DNA from: a virus
Virus record (IMG/VR): IMGVR_UViG_3300043411_001016
Coordinates: 1-34,161 of that record
Direction: 5' to 3' (one strand)
DNA length: 34,161 bases
Shown here: one piece after another, positions 20,540-29,125 of the stretch
Layout of the letters: each line of letters begins with the position of its first letter
Position numbering within the stretch: the first letter of the stretch is position 1
Position numbers and translations under genes: made by a program
The notes under the pieces: model-generated
The model's database searches: none
What the model was told of the DNA's origin: nothing
What the model saw: the letters and a program-made list of their open reading frames with translations, nothing else

Positions 20540-20818
20540 ATGAAAGTAACCAAAATTGAAGCAACACCACTTGAAACAATTACTGTTGCAGGTGAAGAAG
20601 TGCGTGTTGAGTGAACTGGTGTTGAGACCTACAAAGTAGTTATTGACGGCAAAGAGGAGATTTCAACAAAGTGACACTTCGAGAGATGTATTGAATATTG
20701 GGAAAAACAAAAGGCAGAGCATATCGCTAAGTGTGATGCAGAGATCGAAAAATGCAATGCAATTCTTATTGAAATTACAAAAACGGAAGTAAAAACCGAT
20801 ATTCTGTCAAAAAAATAA
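20540..20818 (+). CDS. Hypothetical protein, possible fibre chaperone or adaptor
   Basis: 92 residues. The first half is beta-rich (KVTKIEATPLETITVAGEEV), the second half a long charged helix with three cysteines (ERCIEYWEKQKAEHIAKCDA). Two TGA glycines. It sits between the lectin-like protein and the endolysin. The shape, short beta domain plus coiled coil, would fit a tail-fibre assembly protein, but that is a guess from position. GTAACC lies directly before the start. Confidence 0.6.
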
Positions 20819-20845
20819 AACTGCTATTTTACAATAGCCAATCAA

Positions 20846-21544
20846 ATGATTTTTACACCAAACAAGATTGTTGTTCACCATTCAGCGACTTCTCGCGATC
20901 AAGACTTGATGAAGTCGGTTTCCTCGTTCGATAAAAATCACAAGGAAAGACTAGGATCACCGAAGTCAAAACTTGGGTATCATGTAGCGTATCATTTCGT
21001 CATTGCCGGAGATTGATCGCATCTTCAATGTCGCGACATTGATGAAATTGCACGGCACGCATCGAACATGATAGTCAACAATTCTTCGATCTGAATTTGC
21101 TTCACAGGAAACTTCGACACCGAAACACCTTCTGAAGCACAACTGCACAAGTTTGTCAAGATAAAACAGTATCTTGAAAAGGAACTTTGATCACTTCCGA
21201 TTCATTTCCATAATGAGTACGCAGCAAAGACTTGTCCGGGGAAGAATATGACCGTCGACCTGATACAGAAGACACTCATGCAATACGCGTGAGACCCGAA
21301 CGATTTTTCGACACTATACAAAGCCGTTTTCGAGGGTGAAAACAGAACATTCATGCTTCCTGATCAAGCAATCAAGCAACTTGAAGAGGTGTATTTGCAA
21401 GAAGGGGGTGTTTGACTTATAAGAGAATTGGTTTCTTTGATTGCAATTCTGACCACGAAGATTGATCTTGCATCGAAATGATCTCTTCCGCCAGTCAAGA
21501 TTGTTGTGCATGACATACCTGACAGCTGTTCCTGTAACAAGTAG
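20846..21544 (+). CDS. Endolysin: N-acetylmuramoyl-L-alanine amidase (Amidase_2, T7 lysozyme type)
   Basis: 232 residues. It cuts the bond between N-acetylmuramic acid and L-alanine in peptidoglycan. IVVHHSAT at 8-15, GYHVAYHFVIAGDG at 44-57, SIGICFTGNFD at 81-91 and IHFHNEYAAKTCPGKN at 119-134 are the family's blocks. Zinc ligands would be H11 or H12, H122 and C130, with Y45 or Y49 and K128 close to the catalytic set; H122, K128 and C130 even match the T7 lysozyme numbering. The C-terminal 90 residues are helical and end with HDIPDSCSCNK. There is no signal peptide, so export would need the holin coded at 22306. Confidence 0.9.
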
Positions 21545-21565
21545 TTTTATTCGTGACAAACCGAA

Positions 21566-22282
21566 ATGATCGACTATTCAAAATTGTACGGAGCAGAGGA
21601 GGACGCAAACGCGCCTGTCACTTCATTCAGTTTTCTTGATTTCCGTTCCCTATACTGACAGCCTTTGTCGAGGGTTTGGAAGTCAAAGGATTTTCTTGAT
21701 CAGAATGAATTCAAAGAACACTCTCCTTTCTGCACACTGTACGCAGCAATGTATTCATTCGTTCACTGGTTTGGATTCGCTCCGGCGAAGACACGAAGAC
21801 TTGCAGCACTGAAGTACATGCTTGACCGTTCAATCATTCTTGATACTGAAAAGAAGAAGTGAGGACAGCCAATGAAGACAGCAGAAGCCTTTGTCGAATT
21901 TTTCAATGATAATCAGTTCAAGATTGACTGAAAATATTACAAAGCAAAGATCAGCTTTTTCAATTCGGGATCCTATCCTGAACGCCTTCTCATGACATTC
22001 GGAAGGCACGGCTTTGTCACGTGATTCACTATCACTGATTGATTCATTGCCGATAGGGTAGGGGACGCAACTCTTGACGAACAGATCCACGGTGGTGACA
22101 AACACGGTTGACATGCTATCTTTGAGACGATACGACAACCGAATCAATTGTTGGTCATGAACAACTATCCGAACAGAGATGACAACAATTTCGGTATAAA
22201 ATGAAAAGATTCGATTGACAAACGGTATGACAAAAAATATCACTACGCATATTCTGCATTGATAACCTATCGGGCGGAATAA
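21566..22282 (+). CDS. Putative papain-like cysteine peptidase, lysis-cluster protein
   Basis: 238 residues, between endolysin and holin. HSPFCTLYAAMYSF near residue 56 puts a Cys at the start of a helix, HGGDKHGHAIFE near 180 gives a His in a strand, and LLVMNNYPN near 198 gives an Asn: the Cys-His-Asn order of papain-like (C1/C39-type) peptidases. RVWKSKDFLDQNEF before the Cys also resembles the propeptide-to-core junction of such enzymes. It could be a second wall-degrading enzyme, a virion-associated peptidase or an anti-host factor. The peptidase call is by motif order only. Confidence 0.5.
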
Positions 22283-22305
22283 TTTATTCCCTACAACCAC
22301 AGCAC

Positions 22306-22587
22306 ATGGAGGCACTATCTGTCATTGTTATTGGAGCAATTATCACGTGAGTCACTCAACTGATTCAGAAAAAGTACACTGTGTCTGCAAGGGTATTGTT
22401 GGGGATCATGTCTGTATTGTTGGCTATTATTTACAACGCCTTTGTCACTTTCGTTCCCGAGGCAATGCAAGCAACGACAGTTCAGTTTGTCAGTTCCTGT
22501 ATGTGAAGCGCCGTGTTCGTATATGAATATTTCGTTCGCATCTGAATCCGCAAAGACGTTCCGTCCTTCGATATAAAAGAAAAATAG
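22306..22587 (+). CDS. Holin
   Basis: 93 residues with three hydrophobic segments (about 3-16, 28-46 and 58-72) and a charged C-terminus (RKDVPSFDIKEK). Small size, membrane segments and position directly after the endolysin and just before a terminator all fit a class I-type holin, which forms membrane holes so the amidase can reach the wall. Three TGA glycines lie in or near the membrane segments. ATTTATTCC precedes the start. No holin family motif was identified, so the call is by topology and context. Confidence 0.75.
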
Positions 22588-22609
22588 ACCGCTGTATGCG
22601 GTTTTTTTA
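22588..22609 (+). terminator. Intrinsic terminator after the holin
   Basis: ACCGC (22588-22592), a 5-base loop, GCGGT (22598-22602), then a T-run. It begins at the base after the holin stop TAG, and probably marks the end of the late transcript. Confidence 0.85.
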
Positions 22610-22623
22610 TTGCACACATTCAG

Positions 22624-22860
22624 ATGCAATCAGTCCTTTTCCATTTCATTGACCTCGAGGGTAAACTAAAAGTTTGATTTGGATCTGAAGAGTATATGAA
22701 GAACAGAGCGAATACTTGCAGACAACTGCTTGATATTCTCGGCGTACAACATACGGAAGAGCAGCGAAAGGATCTGTGTGAACTTGCTGAAGAAGACCTT
22801 TTCATTGTTCTTGAATGAATTCGGGAAGACAATATTTTATATGTTGAACGCGTCACATAA
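22624..22860 (+). CDS. Hypothetical protein
   Basis: 78 residues, MQSVLFHFIDLEGKLKVGFG then a helical, charged remainder with two cysteines. Two TGA glycines. It ends at TAA 22858-22860 and the next ATG begins at 22861, so the two are probably co-translated. No motif recognised. It follows the terminator after the holin, so it may belong to a different expression class from the late genes. Confidence 0.65.
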
Positions 22861-23172
22861 ATGAAAAAATTCATCACTACACTTCAAATAAATGGACAAG
22901 ATCGAGACATATATGAAAAAAATAAGATGAAGCACTACTGACTATGTAGGCTTGACAAACAGGATATACTTATCAAAACAAAAGGATTGAAACGTAAAAA
23001 TTATGGAGACAGTATAGTTCACGAACTACTCCATGCAATACGGGACGAATACAAAATAGATCACAAGAATATGAAAGAAGAGGAGATAGTTTGCAGGTTG
23101 AGTAAGGCTATAATAGCCGTATTGGAACAGCTTGCGCCCGGAATCAATTTGCTTGAGACATTGAAGAAATAA
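22861..23172 (+). CDS. Small HExxH metallopeptidase-like protein
   Basis: 103 residues. SIVHELLHAIRDEYKIDHKN at 51-70 holds a zinc-peptidase H-E-x-x-H motif (H54, E55, H58) followed by a helix with acidic residues that may give the third ligand. Small phage proteins with this layout are common and of unknown target; ImmA/SprT-like peptidases share the motif. It is directly joined to the previous gene (TAA then ATG) and is followed by the metallophosphoesterase gene. Activity is inferred from the motif only. Confidence 0.7.
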
Positions 23173-23195
23173 TATTTATAATATTTTTTTACGCC

Positions 23196-24221
23196 ATGGA
23201 CGTACATATTTGAAAATGAATAAGTCCTTTGTCAGAGCAGGATATGCTTGATATGTATAAAGTGAATCAAGATTTTCGAGAGCCTAGCAGATTGAAACAT
23301 AATAACCGACCGACGACAGTCAGGCGCGCAGACGGTGAAATTTCACAGGTACTGAATCACCAAACGACACTGGAGTTGAAACCCAAGTACAATTCTTTGG
23401 TTCCTGAACGGAGCGTTGAAATTATGAGCGCATTATTGTCTAAGAATGGACAGGCTCCAAAGGTATTTGAGCGCTCGCCTGCAGTAGAGGGAAACATACT
23501 AGGAGGGGTGCTATTCAGTGACCTTCATTTCGACCGTACAGACGTAGAAAACACTCCTATACAAAGGAGAATGGAGCATGCAACTGAATGTTATAAGAGG
23601 GCTATAGATAGAGTACTTATGTTCAATCCTGACAATCTTCTAGTTGGCTCTATAGGCGACACACAGAACACAGATTGAAGGTATTCCACAACGAGTTGAA
23701 AACATCACCAACAAAATAGTGTATCAGAACAAGATGCTTTCAAGTATGTATTTGAATGGAGCGTATGAATGCTAGAGTACATACATCAATTTAGATTGCC
23801 TGTGGAGTACGCACAAGTTTGAGGAAATCATGACTTTTTGACTTCATATCACATGGGTATAGCACTACAAGCATACTTCCATGACAGCGATATCAATATT
23901 GTAGTGTCTAAAAATAGATTTTACAAAGAGCGATGAGATATACTGATTATGCTTTCTCATTGAGAGGCCGAGACACCTAAAAGGGTATTGGAGATAGCAG
24001 TAAATGAATTTGTTAGGAAAAAATATAATCAGATGTATTCATATATGGGCCACAAGCACATCAAGGAGATGCAGCAAGTGTGACCTATGGTGAACAAGAG
24101 GGTCGGAGCTTTGGTGCCGCCTAGCGAATGGGAAGCAAAATTTTGATACAAACCATACAAAGGCATGAGCTGATTTGTACGAGACAAAGAGCAAGGAGAA
24201 ATTGCAGATTTGAAAGGATAA
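23196..24221 (+). CDS. Calcineurin-like metallophosphoesterase
   Basis: 341 residues. The five metal-binding blocks occur in order: VLFSDLHFD (D109, H111), LLVGSIGDTQNTDG, VGGNHDF, IMLSHGE and YMGHKHIKE. This is the two-metal phosphodiesterase fold shared by Mre11/SbcD nucleases and many phage enzymes. TGA codes the first Gly of GGNHD and the Gly of SHGE, both family glycines. Residues 1-100 carry an extra N-terminal region of unknown role. The substrate cannot be read from sequence; nuclease or cyclic-nucleotide phosphodiesterase are both possible. It is the last + strand gene before the minus-strand unit. Confidence 0.88.
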
Positions 24222-24234
24222 TGGTTAAATAAAA

Positions 24235-24258
24235 AAACCGACTCTGTCAAGTCGGTTT
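24235..24258. terminator. Bidirectional terminator between convergent units
   Basis: AAACCGACT (24235-24243) pairs with AGTCGGTTT (24250-24258) with a 6-base loop. On the + strand it ends the phosphoesterase transcript. On the minus strand it is followed by TTTTTTTATTT, a strong T-run, so it also terminates the minus-strand operon. Confidence 0.85.
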
Positions 24259-24305
24259 GTCTCCTGTTTGTCCGTTGGTGGCACTACCGTTGCACGTCGG
24301 TTTGC

Positions 24306-24992
24306 CTAGGTGTTGACTGCGGTTTGCAACATTCAGTCAATTTCAATTTTGTTGTCAATAGGGGAGTGGGGGAGTTCAACTTTTTGTTCGATTGGTTCGG
24401 ATTGGATCTCGATCGGCTTTGCAAGAATTCATGTGTTGATATACCTGCGGATCGTTGAGATCATGTCGAACTGACTTCGTTCACTGTTCAGAACTCTTGC
24501 ATTGTTTTCTCCTCTTGATAGGATTCAGATCGATTCAAGCTTGTCTGCAATTTCGGTGAACCTATGTCTTGCGATTCAGAACTTTGCTTCGACTTCCGTA
24601 CGTTTGAAACTCCTGAACTTGATCAGGTGTGCGATCAATTCGTTGACTGGAATACCTTCAATCATTTCTTGTGATTCTGACTCCTCTGCTATTTCCTGCA
24701 CTTCGTCCATACCGACGAACTGCACTGTCGGAATACTGTTCAGAATACTCTTCAGATTCATGAAGCCAAAGAAGCAAACAGGGACCGTCACCATAAAGAA
24801 CGCATGTGCTTCCCGGGTTGATCGGAATCGGTCTGCTGTCTCTTGCTGATTCGTCAACACATAGATCACAATGACTGCGCTGATAAATAGCACAACGTTT
24901 CTTACTATTGTTGACAATGGTGATTCCTCGACGGTATCAAGCACTTTGTTTCGTACGATTGAACTGAATGTTCTTTGTGTTTGTGTTTCCAT
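24306..24992 (-). CDS. Membrane-anchored winged-helix protein, FtsK gamma-like
   Basis: 228 residues on the minus strand. Two hydrophobic segments (about 32-47 and 63-79) place the rest on one side of the membrane. Residues about 113-170 (NELIAHLIKFRSFKRTEVEA, then KFGIARHRFTEIADKLESIG and ILSRGENNARVL) follow the FtsK gamma winged-helix pattern, in which a helix-turn-helix is followed by QMEaqGIVs and a wing ending R-VL. Known FtsK gamma domains read short DNA signals and contact XerD; no ATPase motor is present here. G139 and G156, inside the DNA-binding domain, are TGA, so the standard code cuts it in two. The tail is acidic and Pro-rich. Role unknown: a membrane-bound regulator, DNA tether or exclusion factor are possible. 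Confidence 0.7.
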
Positions 24993-24994
24993 GG

Positions 24995-25186
24995 TTATTT
25001 ATTTTGAAATGATAAAGACAGATCTTCACACTGCTCTCTTTCCATTTCAAGGAGTGCATGCAGTTTTTTGCTTCGTACACGAAGGAGGTGTGTTGAACGC
25101 ATGACGTCCTGCTCTTTCGTGTAACTGCTCCGAACGGACATTGTCTCGACTTGCAGTCTGTCCATGGCCTTGATTTTGTTTTTCAT
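24995..25186 (-). CDS. Small basic protein, first gene of minus-strand operon
   Basis: 63 residues from ATG at 25186-25184, MKNKIKAMDRLQVETMSVRS then a Lys/Arg/Glu-rich helical remainder. The frame is open further upstream, but this start lies about 27 bases after the predicted transcription start and is preceded by TATTTATTACTTACACC, the same leader type used on the + strand. Its TAA is two bases from the next gene's ATG, so both are one operon. No TGA codons. No family recognised; size and charge would fit a small regulator. Confidence 0.6.
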   Translation of the reverse strand: MKNKIKAMDRLQVETMSVRSSYTKEQDVMRSTHLLRVRSKKLHALLEMEREQCEDLSLSFQNK

Positions 25187-25422
25187 TTGTGTTTTGGTGT
25201 AAGTAATAAATACAGTTATATTATAATGATTTGAAAGCGGTTTGTCAAGTATTTGGGGACTTTTTTCGATAGCCAAAAAACCGCTATACAAAGCCGTTGT
25301 TGTGTTTTTGGTCAAATATTATGAAATAAAATCGCAATAATAAAAGATGAAATGTGTATAAATCACTTGCAATCTGTATGTCAAAGAATACAAGGTTGTT
25401 GTTTTATTTTGTAACCGTACAA
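25187..25422. promoter_or_regulatory. Divergent intergenic control region
   Basis: 236 bases separate the minus-strand operon from the + strand replication genes. It holds the consensus minus-strand promoter (25220-25248) and an inverted pair AGCGGTTT (25236-25243) and AAACCGCT (25278-25285). One arm lies inside the promoter spacer. Nearer the right end is the 17-base leader TTTATTTTGTAACCGTA (25403-25419). The layout suggests an operator that could switch between the two directions; no + strand promoter as good as the minus one is visible. Confidence 0.6.
25220..25248 (-). promoter_or_regulatory. Consensus sigma70-type promoter (minus strand)
   Basis: Read on the minus strand: TTGACA (25248-25243), exactly 17 bases, TATAAT (25225-25220). 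Transcription would start near 25213, about 27 bases before ATG 25186. It is the best promoter match in the window. The spacer contains AAACCGCTTT, one arm of an inverted repeat, so it may be repressible. Confidence 0.85.
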
Positions 25423-25614
25423 ATGAAGTTCACAAACGAAGAACTGATCAATATCCGAGAGCTGACAAGAAGACTGCTCTTCTTTGGCGAAGTGATGTTC
25501 TTCATCTTCCGACTTCTCGATCCTGCTGTGTCCTTCCGAGACTGGCAGATTGTCCTTGTCTCGTTGACCGCAATGTTCATCGCTGTCGAAATATTGGTGG
25601 AAAAATATCGGTAG
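25423..25614 (+). CDS. Small two-span membrane protein
   Basis: 63 residues, MKFTNEELINIRELTRRLLF onward, with hydrophobic segments at about 18-31 and 41-58 and a short basic end (VEKYR). No TGA codons. ATG 25423 is chosen because the 17-base leader TTTATTTTGTAACCGTA ends three bases before it; an in-frame ATG at 25354 would add 23 residues. First gene of the + strand early region. Function unknown. Confidence 0.65.
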   Translation: MKFTNEELINIRELTRRLLFFGEVMFFIFRLLDPAVSFRDWQIVLVSLTAMFIAVEILVEKYR

Positions 25615-25638
25615 TTTTTATCTTTCACAAATATCCGA

Positions 25639-26646
25639 ATGGAAATCAAAAAGTTCAAACCTGTTGACCATTATGTCAGATGTACAATTTACGGTGCGTC
25701 AGGAGTTGGAAAAACTGTCTTCGGGGGAACTGCTCCGAATCCAATCTTCGCTTCTTCTGAATCATGACTGCTCTCTATTGTCTCAACACTCGGGTACTCT
25801 CCGGACTACGTCGACATCAAAACCGTGAAAGATCTTCAGGATCTGTACAAATTCTTGAAGGAGTGAAAGCACGAATACAAAACACTTGTGATTGATTCGC
25901 TGACAGAGATCAACGAAATCATAAAAGAATGAATCGAGAAGAAAGTCTGACGCTGAATGCAAAGGAATGATCGAGGTGAACTTGCGAAACAGATCAAAGG
26001 AATCATTCGTGCAATGAAAGATCTTCCGATTCATATCATTGTCATTTGTCAGGCGAAAGAAACCGTCGACGACGACTGAAAAGTGATCCATGTCAAACCA
26101 ATGTTGAACGGGAAGAATGCAGACGAAGTTGCCTATCTCATGGACATCGTTTGATATATGTACATAAACAGTCAGGGGATTCGTGTGATCACAACTGCTC
26201 CGAACGACAAGCTTGTCAGCAAGGACCGCACGGGAAAACTTGCAAACCTTTGACCTTTGGTTGCACTTGATTTCAAACAGTGGATCGAAGCAGTTCAAGA
26301 ACTTCAGATCCCTGTTGTGCAGAAAATAAGTTTGAAAAACTGAAAGGTATCTGATGCGCCGCAGCAAAAAACGGAGAAGAATATTGAAGACGTAGTACAA
26401 CAAACAGTGCAAGAAAATTCGAAGATCCTTCTTGCAGACAAAGAAACGGCAGGAAAAACTTTTGTCACATTCACCAAAAAAGCATATCCGTGACAGGATC
26501 CAAAACAAGCATTTGCTGAACTGGTAGCAACAGAGTTTGAATGAAAGAAGATCGACGAACTGACTGAAGCGGAAGGAAAGAAACTTGTTGAACACATTCA
26601 AGCACTGATCGAAATGTTCGAAGCAATGCAGGTGGCCAATAAATAA
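25639..26646 (+). CDS. Sak4-like RecA-fold ATPase (AAA_24), probable recombination protein
   Basis: 335 residues. Walker A is GASGVGKT at 19-26, followed by PNPIFASSESGLLSI, typical of AAA_24/Sak4 ATPases. Walker B is TLVIDSLTEIN at 82-92, and IHIIVICQAKE looks like sensor 1. Phage Sak4 proteins work with single-strand DNA and annealing partners in recombination-dependent replication. The C-terminal 90 residues (KNIEDVVQQTVQ onward) are helical and extra to the core. About twelve glycines are TGA. It starts the replication block with the HTH and initiator genes. AAA_24 assignment is firm; the recombination role is from the family. Confidence 0.82.
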
Positions 26647-26720
26647 ACACTTGCAATATGTGAAGTAATCATGCAAACTTTCCAACAAAACGAAACAAAA
26701 ACTTTATACTCAACAAACTC

Positions 26721-26816
26721 ATGAAGTTTCTTGACTATGCTATCTTGTTTTGTGCCGGTGCATTTGTGATTGAAAACTTGGTATTCCTACAATTGTACAT
26801 TTTCTTGATAAAATAA
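26721..26816 (+). CDS. Very small membrane protein
   Basis: 31 residues, MKFLDYAILFCAGAFVIENL then a hydrophobic end, so one membrane segment. It is supported by the leader ACTTTATACTCAACAAACTC directly before ATG 26721, the same arrangement seen before larger genes, and by filling an otherwise empty gap. No TGA. Function unknown; it could be an untranslated stretch. Confidence 0.4.
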   Translation: MKFLDYAILFCAGAFVIENLVFLQLYIFLIK

Positions 26817-26841
26817 TTTTTATATATTCTCTTCCTATCGA

Positions 26842-27360
26842 ATGACACAACCCGACTTGTTCGCTGATTTTCCCGATGAAGTAAAAGACGATTGAAGTTC
26901 GTATCTTGATGAAAACTGAATTCAACGTTGCTCTTGTTGCAATCAGAAAGTTGCAATCAGAAAAAGAAATTTTGACACTTCAATCCTACATGGTGGAATT
27001 ATTATGCGGGAATATTGTATATTGAACAACAAGCAAACTGTGAATATAAGAGATGTCATGAACCTGATGACAAAGTCAGAGTATTGCAACGTCAATAATC
27101 TTGTTCGTTTTGGTCTTGCGTACAAAAACGAATCAATGGTATTTTGAGAATACGGGATTCCGAGAAAACGTCGACAAGACTTTTTGAATGGTGATCGAAC
27201 TGTTGCAAGATATTACTTGAACGACAAGACGAATCTCGAGGAACCAAGAATGATGTCAGAGGAACGCATCTGGATTCACGAGGTTCCGCATGTCAACAAG
27301 ATTATGCACGAAACGAATGGAACGTTCACTGAATATTCTCGGAATCACAACTTCGACTAG
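26842..27360 (+). CDS. Hypothetical early protein with cysteine cluster
   Basis: 172 residues. QRCSCCNQKVAIRKRNFD near residues 28-45 holds a C-x-C-C cluster that may bind metal, and INIRDV/NVNNLVRFGLAYK follows. This order (Cys cluster, then a helix ending in R-GL) recalls a family of small early phage proteins of unknown role. The C-terminal half is polar with IHEVPHVNKIMHE. Three TGA glycines. It lies between the Sak4-like gene and the HTH gene. Confidence 0.65.
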
Positions 27361-27419
27361 CATTCGCTTGCAATGTATATATATGTCTTGAAAGTATTTT
27401 TTTATATCACATTGATCAA

Positions 27420-27617
27420 ATGTTTCTCACGATCAAAAATACTGCAATCCTTTTGCAGGTAAGTACGAGAACAATTTATAATTACATTGACGACGGTCTT
27501 CTTGAAGTTATCAAAATTCAGAGGGAATGAAAGAAAAATCCAACGGTAAGAATCACACAAGAAAGTGTGAACAAACTTATTGACAATTCTAAATTTGAGG
27601 GCAAAAATAAAGAGTAA
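27420..27617 (+). CDS. Excisionase-like helix-turn-helix DNA-binding protein (HTH_17 type)
   Basis: 65 residues. TIKNTAILLQVSTRTIYNYI at 4-23 is a MerR/excisionase-type helix-turn-helix, followed by a wing with PTVRITQESVNKLI. Proteins of this size bind DNA as early regulators or recombination directionality factors; no integrase is present here, so regulation or replication is more likely. One TGA glycine. It directly precedes the replication initiator gene. Confidence 0.78.
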
Positions 27618-27659
27618 AAACAGAAGAATTTGTACATTTATTTCTTTGTTTTTTCCTTC

Positions 27660-28565
27660 ATGAAAGAAACAATATATTTTCGTCACGACGTCGACGCACA
27701 CCACGATCCAAAAATTATAAAAATAAGAATGAGATTTTGACGGGAGTGAGTCGGCTTGTATTGGGCGACTTTGGAGATTATGAGAGCCGATGCGAACGCA
27801 TTGCTTTCGCATAGCGACCGCATAGCGACCGCATTCCGTTTGCAATACGATAGTGAAAAATACGCATTATTTCTCGATTTTTGCGTCGAAATTGGTCTTT
27901 TTGTTTATGACAAAGGGAAGTCAGCGTTTTACTCCTCGAGATTGCAGGAAGACGTCGACTTCATGAGGTCAAAATCGAAGAAAGCAAGAGCGTCTGCAAA
28001 GGCTAGGTGGAAACCTGAAAGTAATGCGAACGCATTGCCAACGCAATGCGAAGGCAATGCTATAAAAGATAATATAAGAAAAGATAAGATAATATATCCT
28101 TCAGTAAATACTGAAGGAGAAGAAAAAATTTCTTCTCCGCCAACTACAAAAAAAAATCAAACTGAAATTCTTCCTGAAAAAAAACATGGCCGATCAGAAG
28201 AAAAAAAACAGGAAGTAAATTCCGCGATCGAAACGTTCAAAGATTTCATCGTGCAATCCTGAATCGCCTACAAGGGGAACAAGGATCGCCAGTTCGTGGC
28301 GCATATTCTCTATGCGAAGGAATACGGGGAACACTGCGAAAGGCTGAACATAGATCGCATGGAGTACGCACGCAAGATCGTCCTCGCTTCGCAGAAGATT
28401 CCTTTCCTGAAGGGTTGAGTCTGCGGAGGTCCCGAAGATGTTTACAGGCGTCATGCAACTGTGTACAACGAGTTTCTCAAACAGAAAGAGCTGAAAAAGA
28501 AAAATGAAACACCGGGCGTGTACGTGCCAACTCCTCCGCCTGACGGACTTTATTCCAAAGAATAA
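27660..28565 (+). CDS. Replication initiator-like protein (DUF4373 / Lin1244-type N-terminus)
   Basis: 301 residues. YFRHDVDAHHDPKIIKIRMR then FGREGVGLYWATLEIMR at 6-42 matches the DUF4373 winged-helix domain found in phage and plasmid replication proteins. A low-complexity Lys/Glu/Ser linker (about 115-195) follows, then a C-terminal domain (GIAYKGNKDRQFVAHILYAK onward) similar in place to DnaD/helicase-loader domains. Like lambda O, the coding sequence contains repeats, an AT-rich stretch and palindromes that may be the origin it binds. No polymerase or helicase is coded, so it would recruit host ones. Confidence 0.78.
27790..28139. other. Candidate replication origin inside the initiator gene
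   Basis: The 15-mer ATGCGAACGCATTGC occurs at 27790-27804 and 28024-28038. CGCATAGCGAC is repeated in tandem (27808-27818, 27819-27829) with a partial third copy. GCAATGC, the reverse complement of GCATTGC, occurs at 28043-28049 and 28054-28060. A strongly AT-rich stretch follows (28061-28097), then two perfect inverted repeats: TCCTTCAGTA / TACTGAAGGA (28098-28119) and GGAGAAGAAA / TTTCTTCTCC (28117-28139). Iterons plus an unwinding element inside an initiator gene is the lambda O layout. Confidence 0.55.
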
Positions 28566-28567
28566 CC

Positions 28568-28936
28568 ATGACAAACGAAATCAAAAAATACGTTGAAATG
28601 TGATTCCTGTACACGTTTTGAACAGGAGAAGAAAAGAAGATCTATGCTATGCCACGGGCGAACTGTCTCGAGATCATGGCGTTGAAGAATCTTCCGAAGG
28701 CAAAAAGACCGGAGGTGATCGACCTGACTCCGTTCGGTTTTTGATTTGAAAGTATTTCCATGATCCGCTGATCCGATAAATACGAAAATACAGAGGGAGA
28801 ATTGATGCAATTCGTGGCTTCGCTGTCTTGGGAAAAACGTGATTCCGTGTGGAGATTTCTCAAAGTGAGAAAAAGTACCAATATGCCAATTTCACTTTCT
28901 GTGGTGCAAAATTACGTCAATGAAGAATTGGCGTAA
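28568..28936 (+). CDS. Hypothetical protein, replication region
   Basis: 122 residues. It begins MTNEIKKYVEMGFLYTFGTG and has a helical C-terminal half (LMQFVASLSWEKRDSVWRFL). Five TGA glycines. It starts two bases after the initiator stop and its TAA overlaps the next ATG (TAATG), so it belongs to the same operon. No motif recognised; a helper of the initiator is possible from position alone. Confidence 0.68.
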
Positions 28937-29106
28937 TGAAGCAATACAGAGAGACGGCAGTCTTTGACTTGCTTTTCATAATTATGTTGACAAATATTAT
29001 AATTCTTATGAATTATATTTGAGAAATTATTTCGACACCGTGCAATTGATTCGTCAAGAAAAATATTTTTTTACCTTCACAACGACACGAGAGATGCGAA
29101 AAGTAA
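28936..29106 (+). CDS. Small membrane protein, overlapping start
   Basis: 56 residues starting at the ATG that overlaps the previous stop (TAATG). A hydrophobic stretch at about 10-29 (DLLFIIMLTNIIILMNYI) is a probable membrane segment, followed by a polar, basic end. Two TGA glycines. The stop-start overlap is used elsewhere in this genome (15640, 19113), which supports it, but AT-rich DNA could give such a frame by chance. Confidence 0.5.
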
Positions 29107-29125
29107 TTCTGATTTTTTTGATCAC

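Noticed and set aside
24361-24374. GGGGAGTGGGGGAG, similar to KOPS-type FtsK signals
   Set aside because: It is explained by coding on the minus strand (a Leu-Pro-His-Ser-Pro stretch) and occurs once, so a link to the FtsK gamma-like protein is only suggestive.
25226-25414. + strand frame of 62 codons in the divergent region
   Set aside because: It overlaps the consensus minus-strand promoter and shows no domain or usual start context.
25783-26688. Long minus-strand open frame of about 300 codons
   Set aside because: It lies antisense to the Sak4-like gene, is implausibly rich in Cys and Phe, and carries no motif. It is a shadow of the coding strand.
28987-29019. TTGACA with TATATT as a promoter
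   Set aside because: The spacer is 21 bases, and the DNA is AT-rich enough for such matches by chance.
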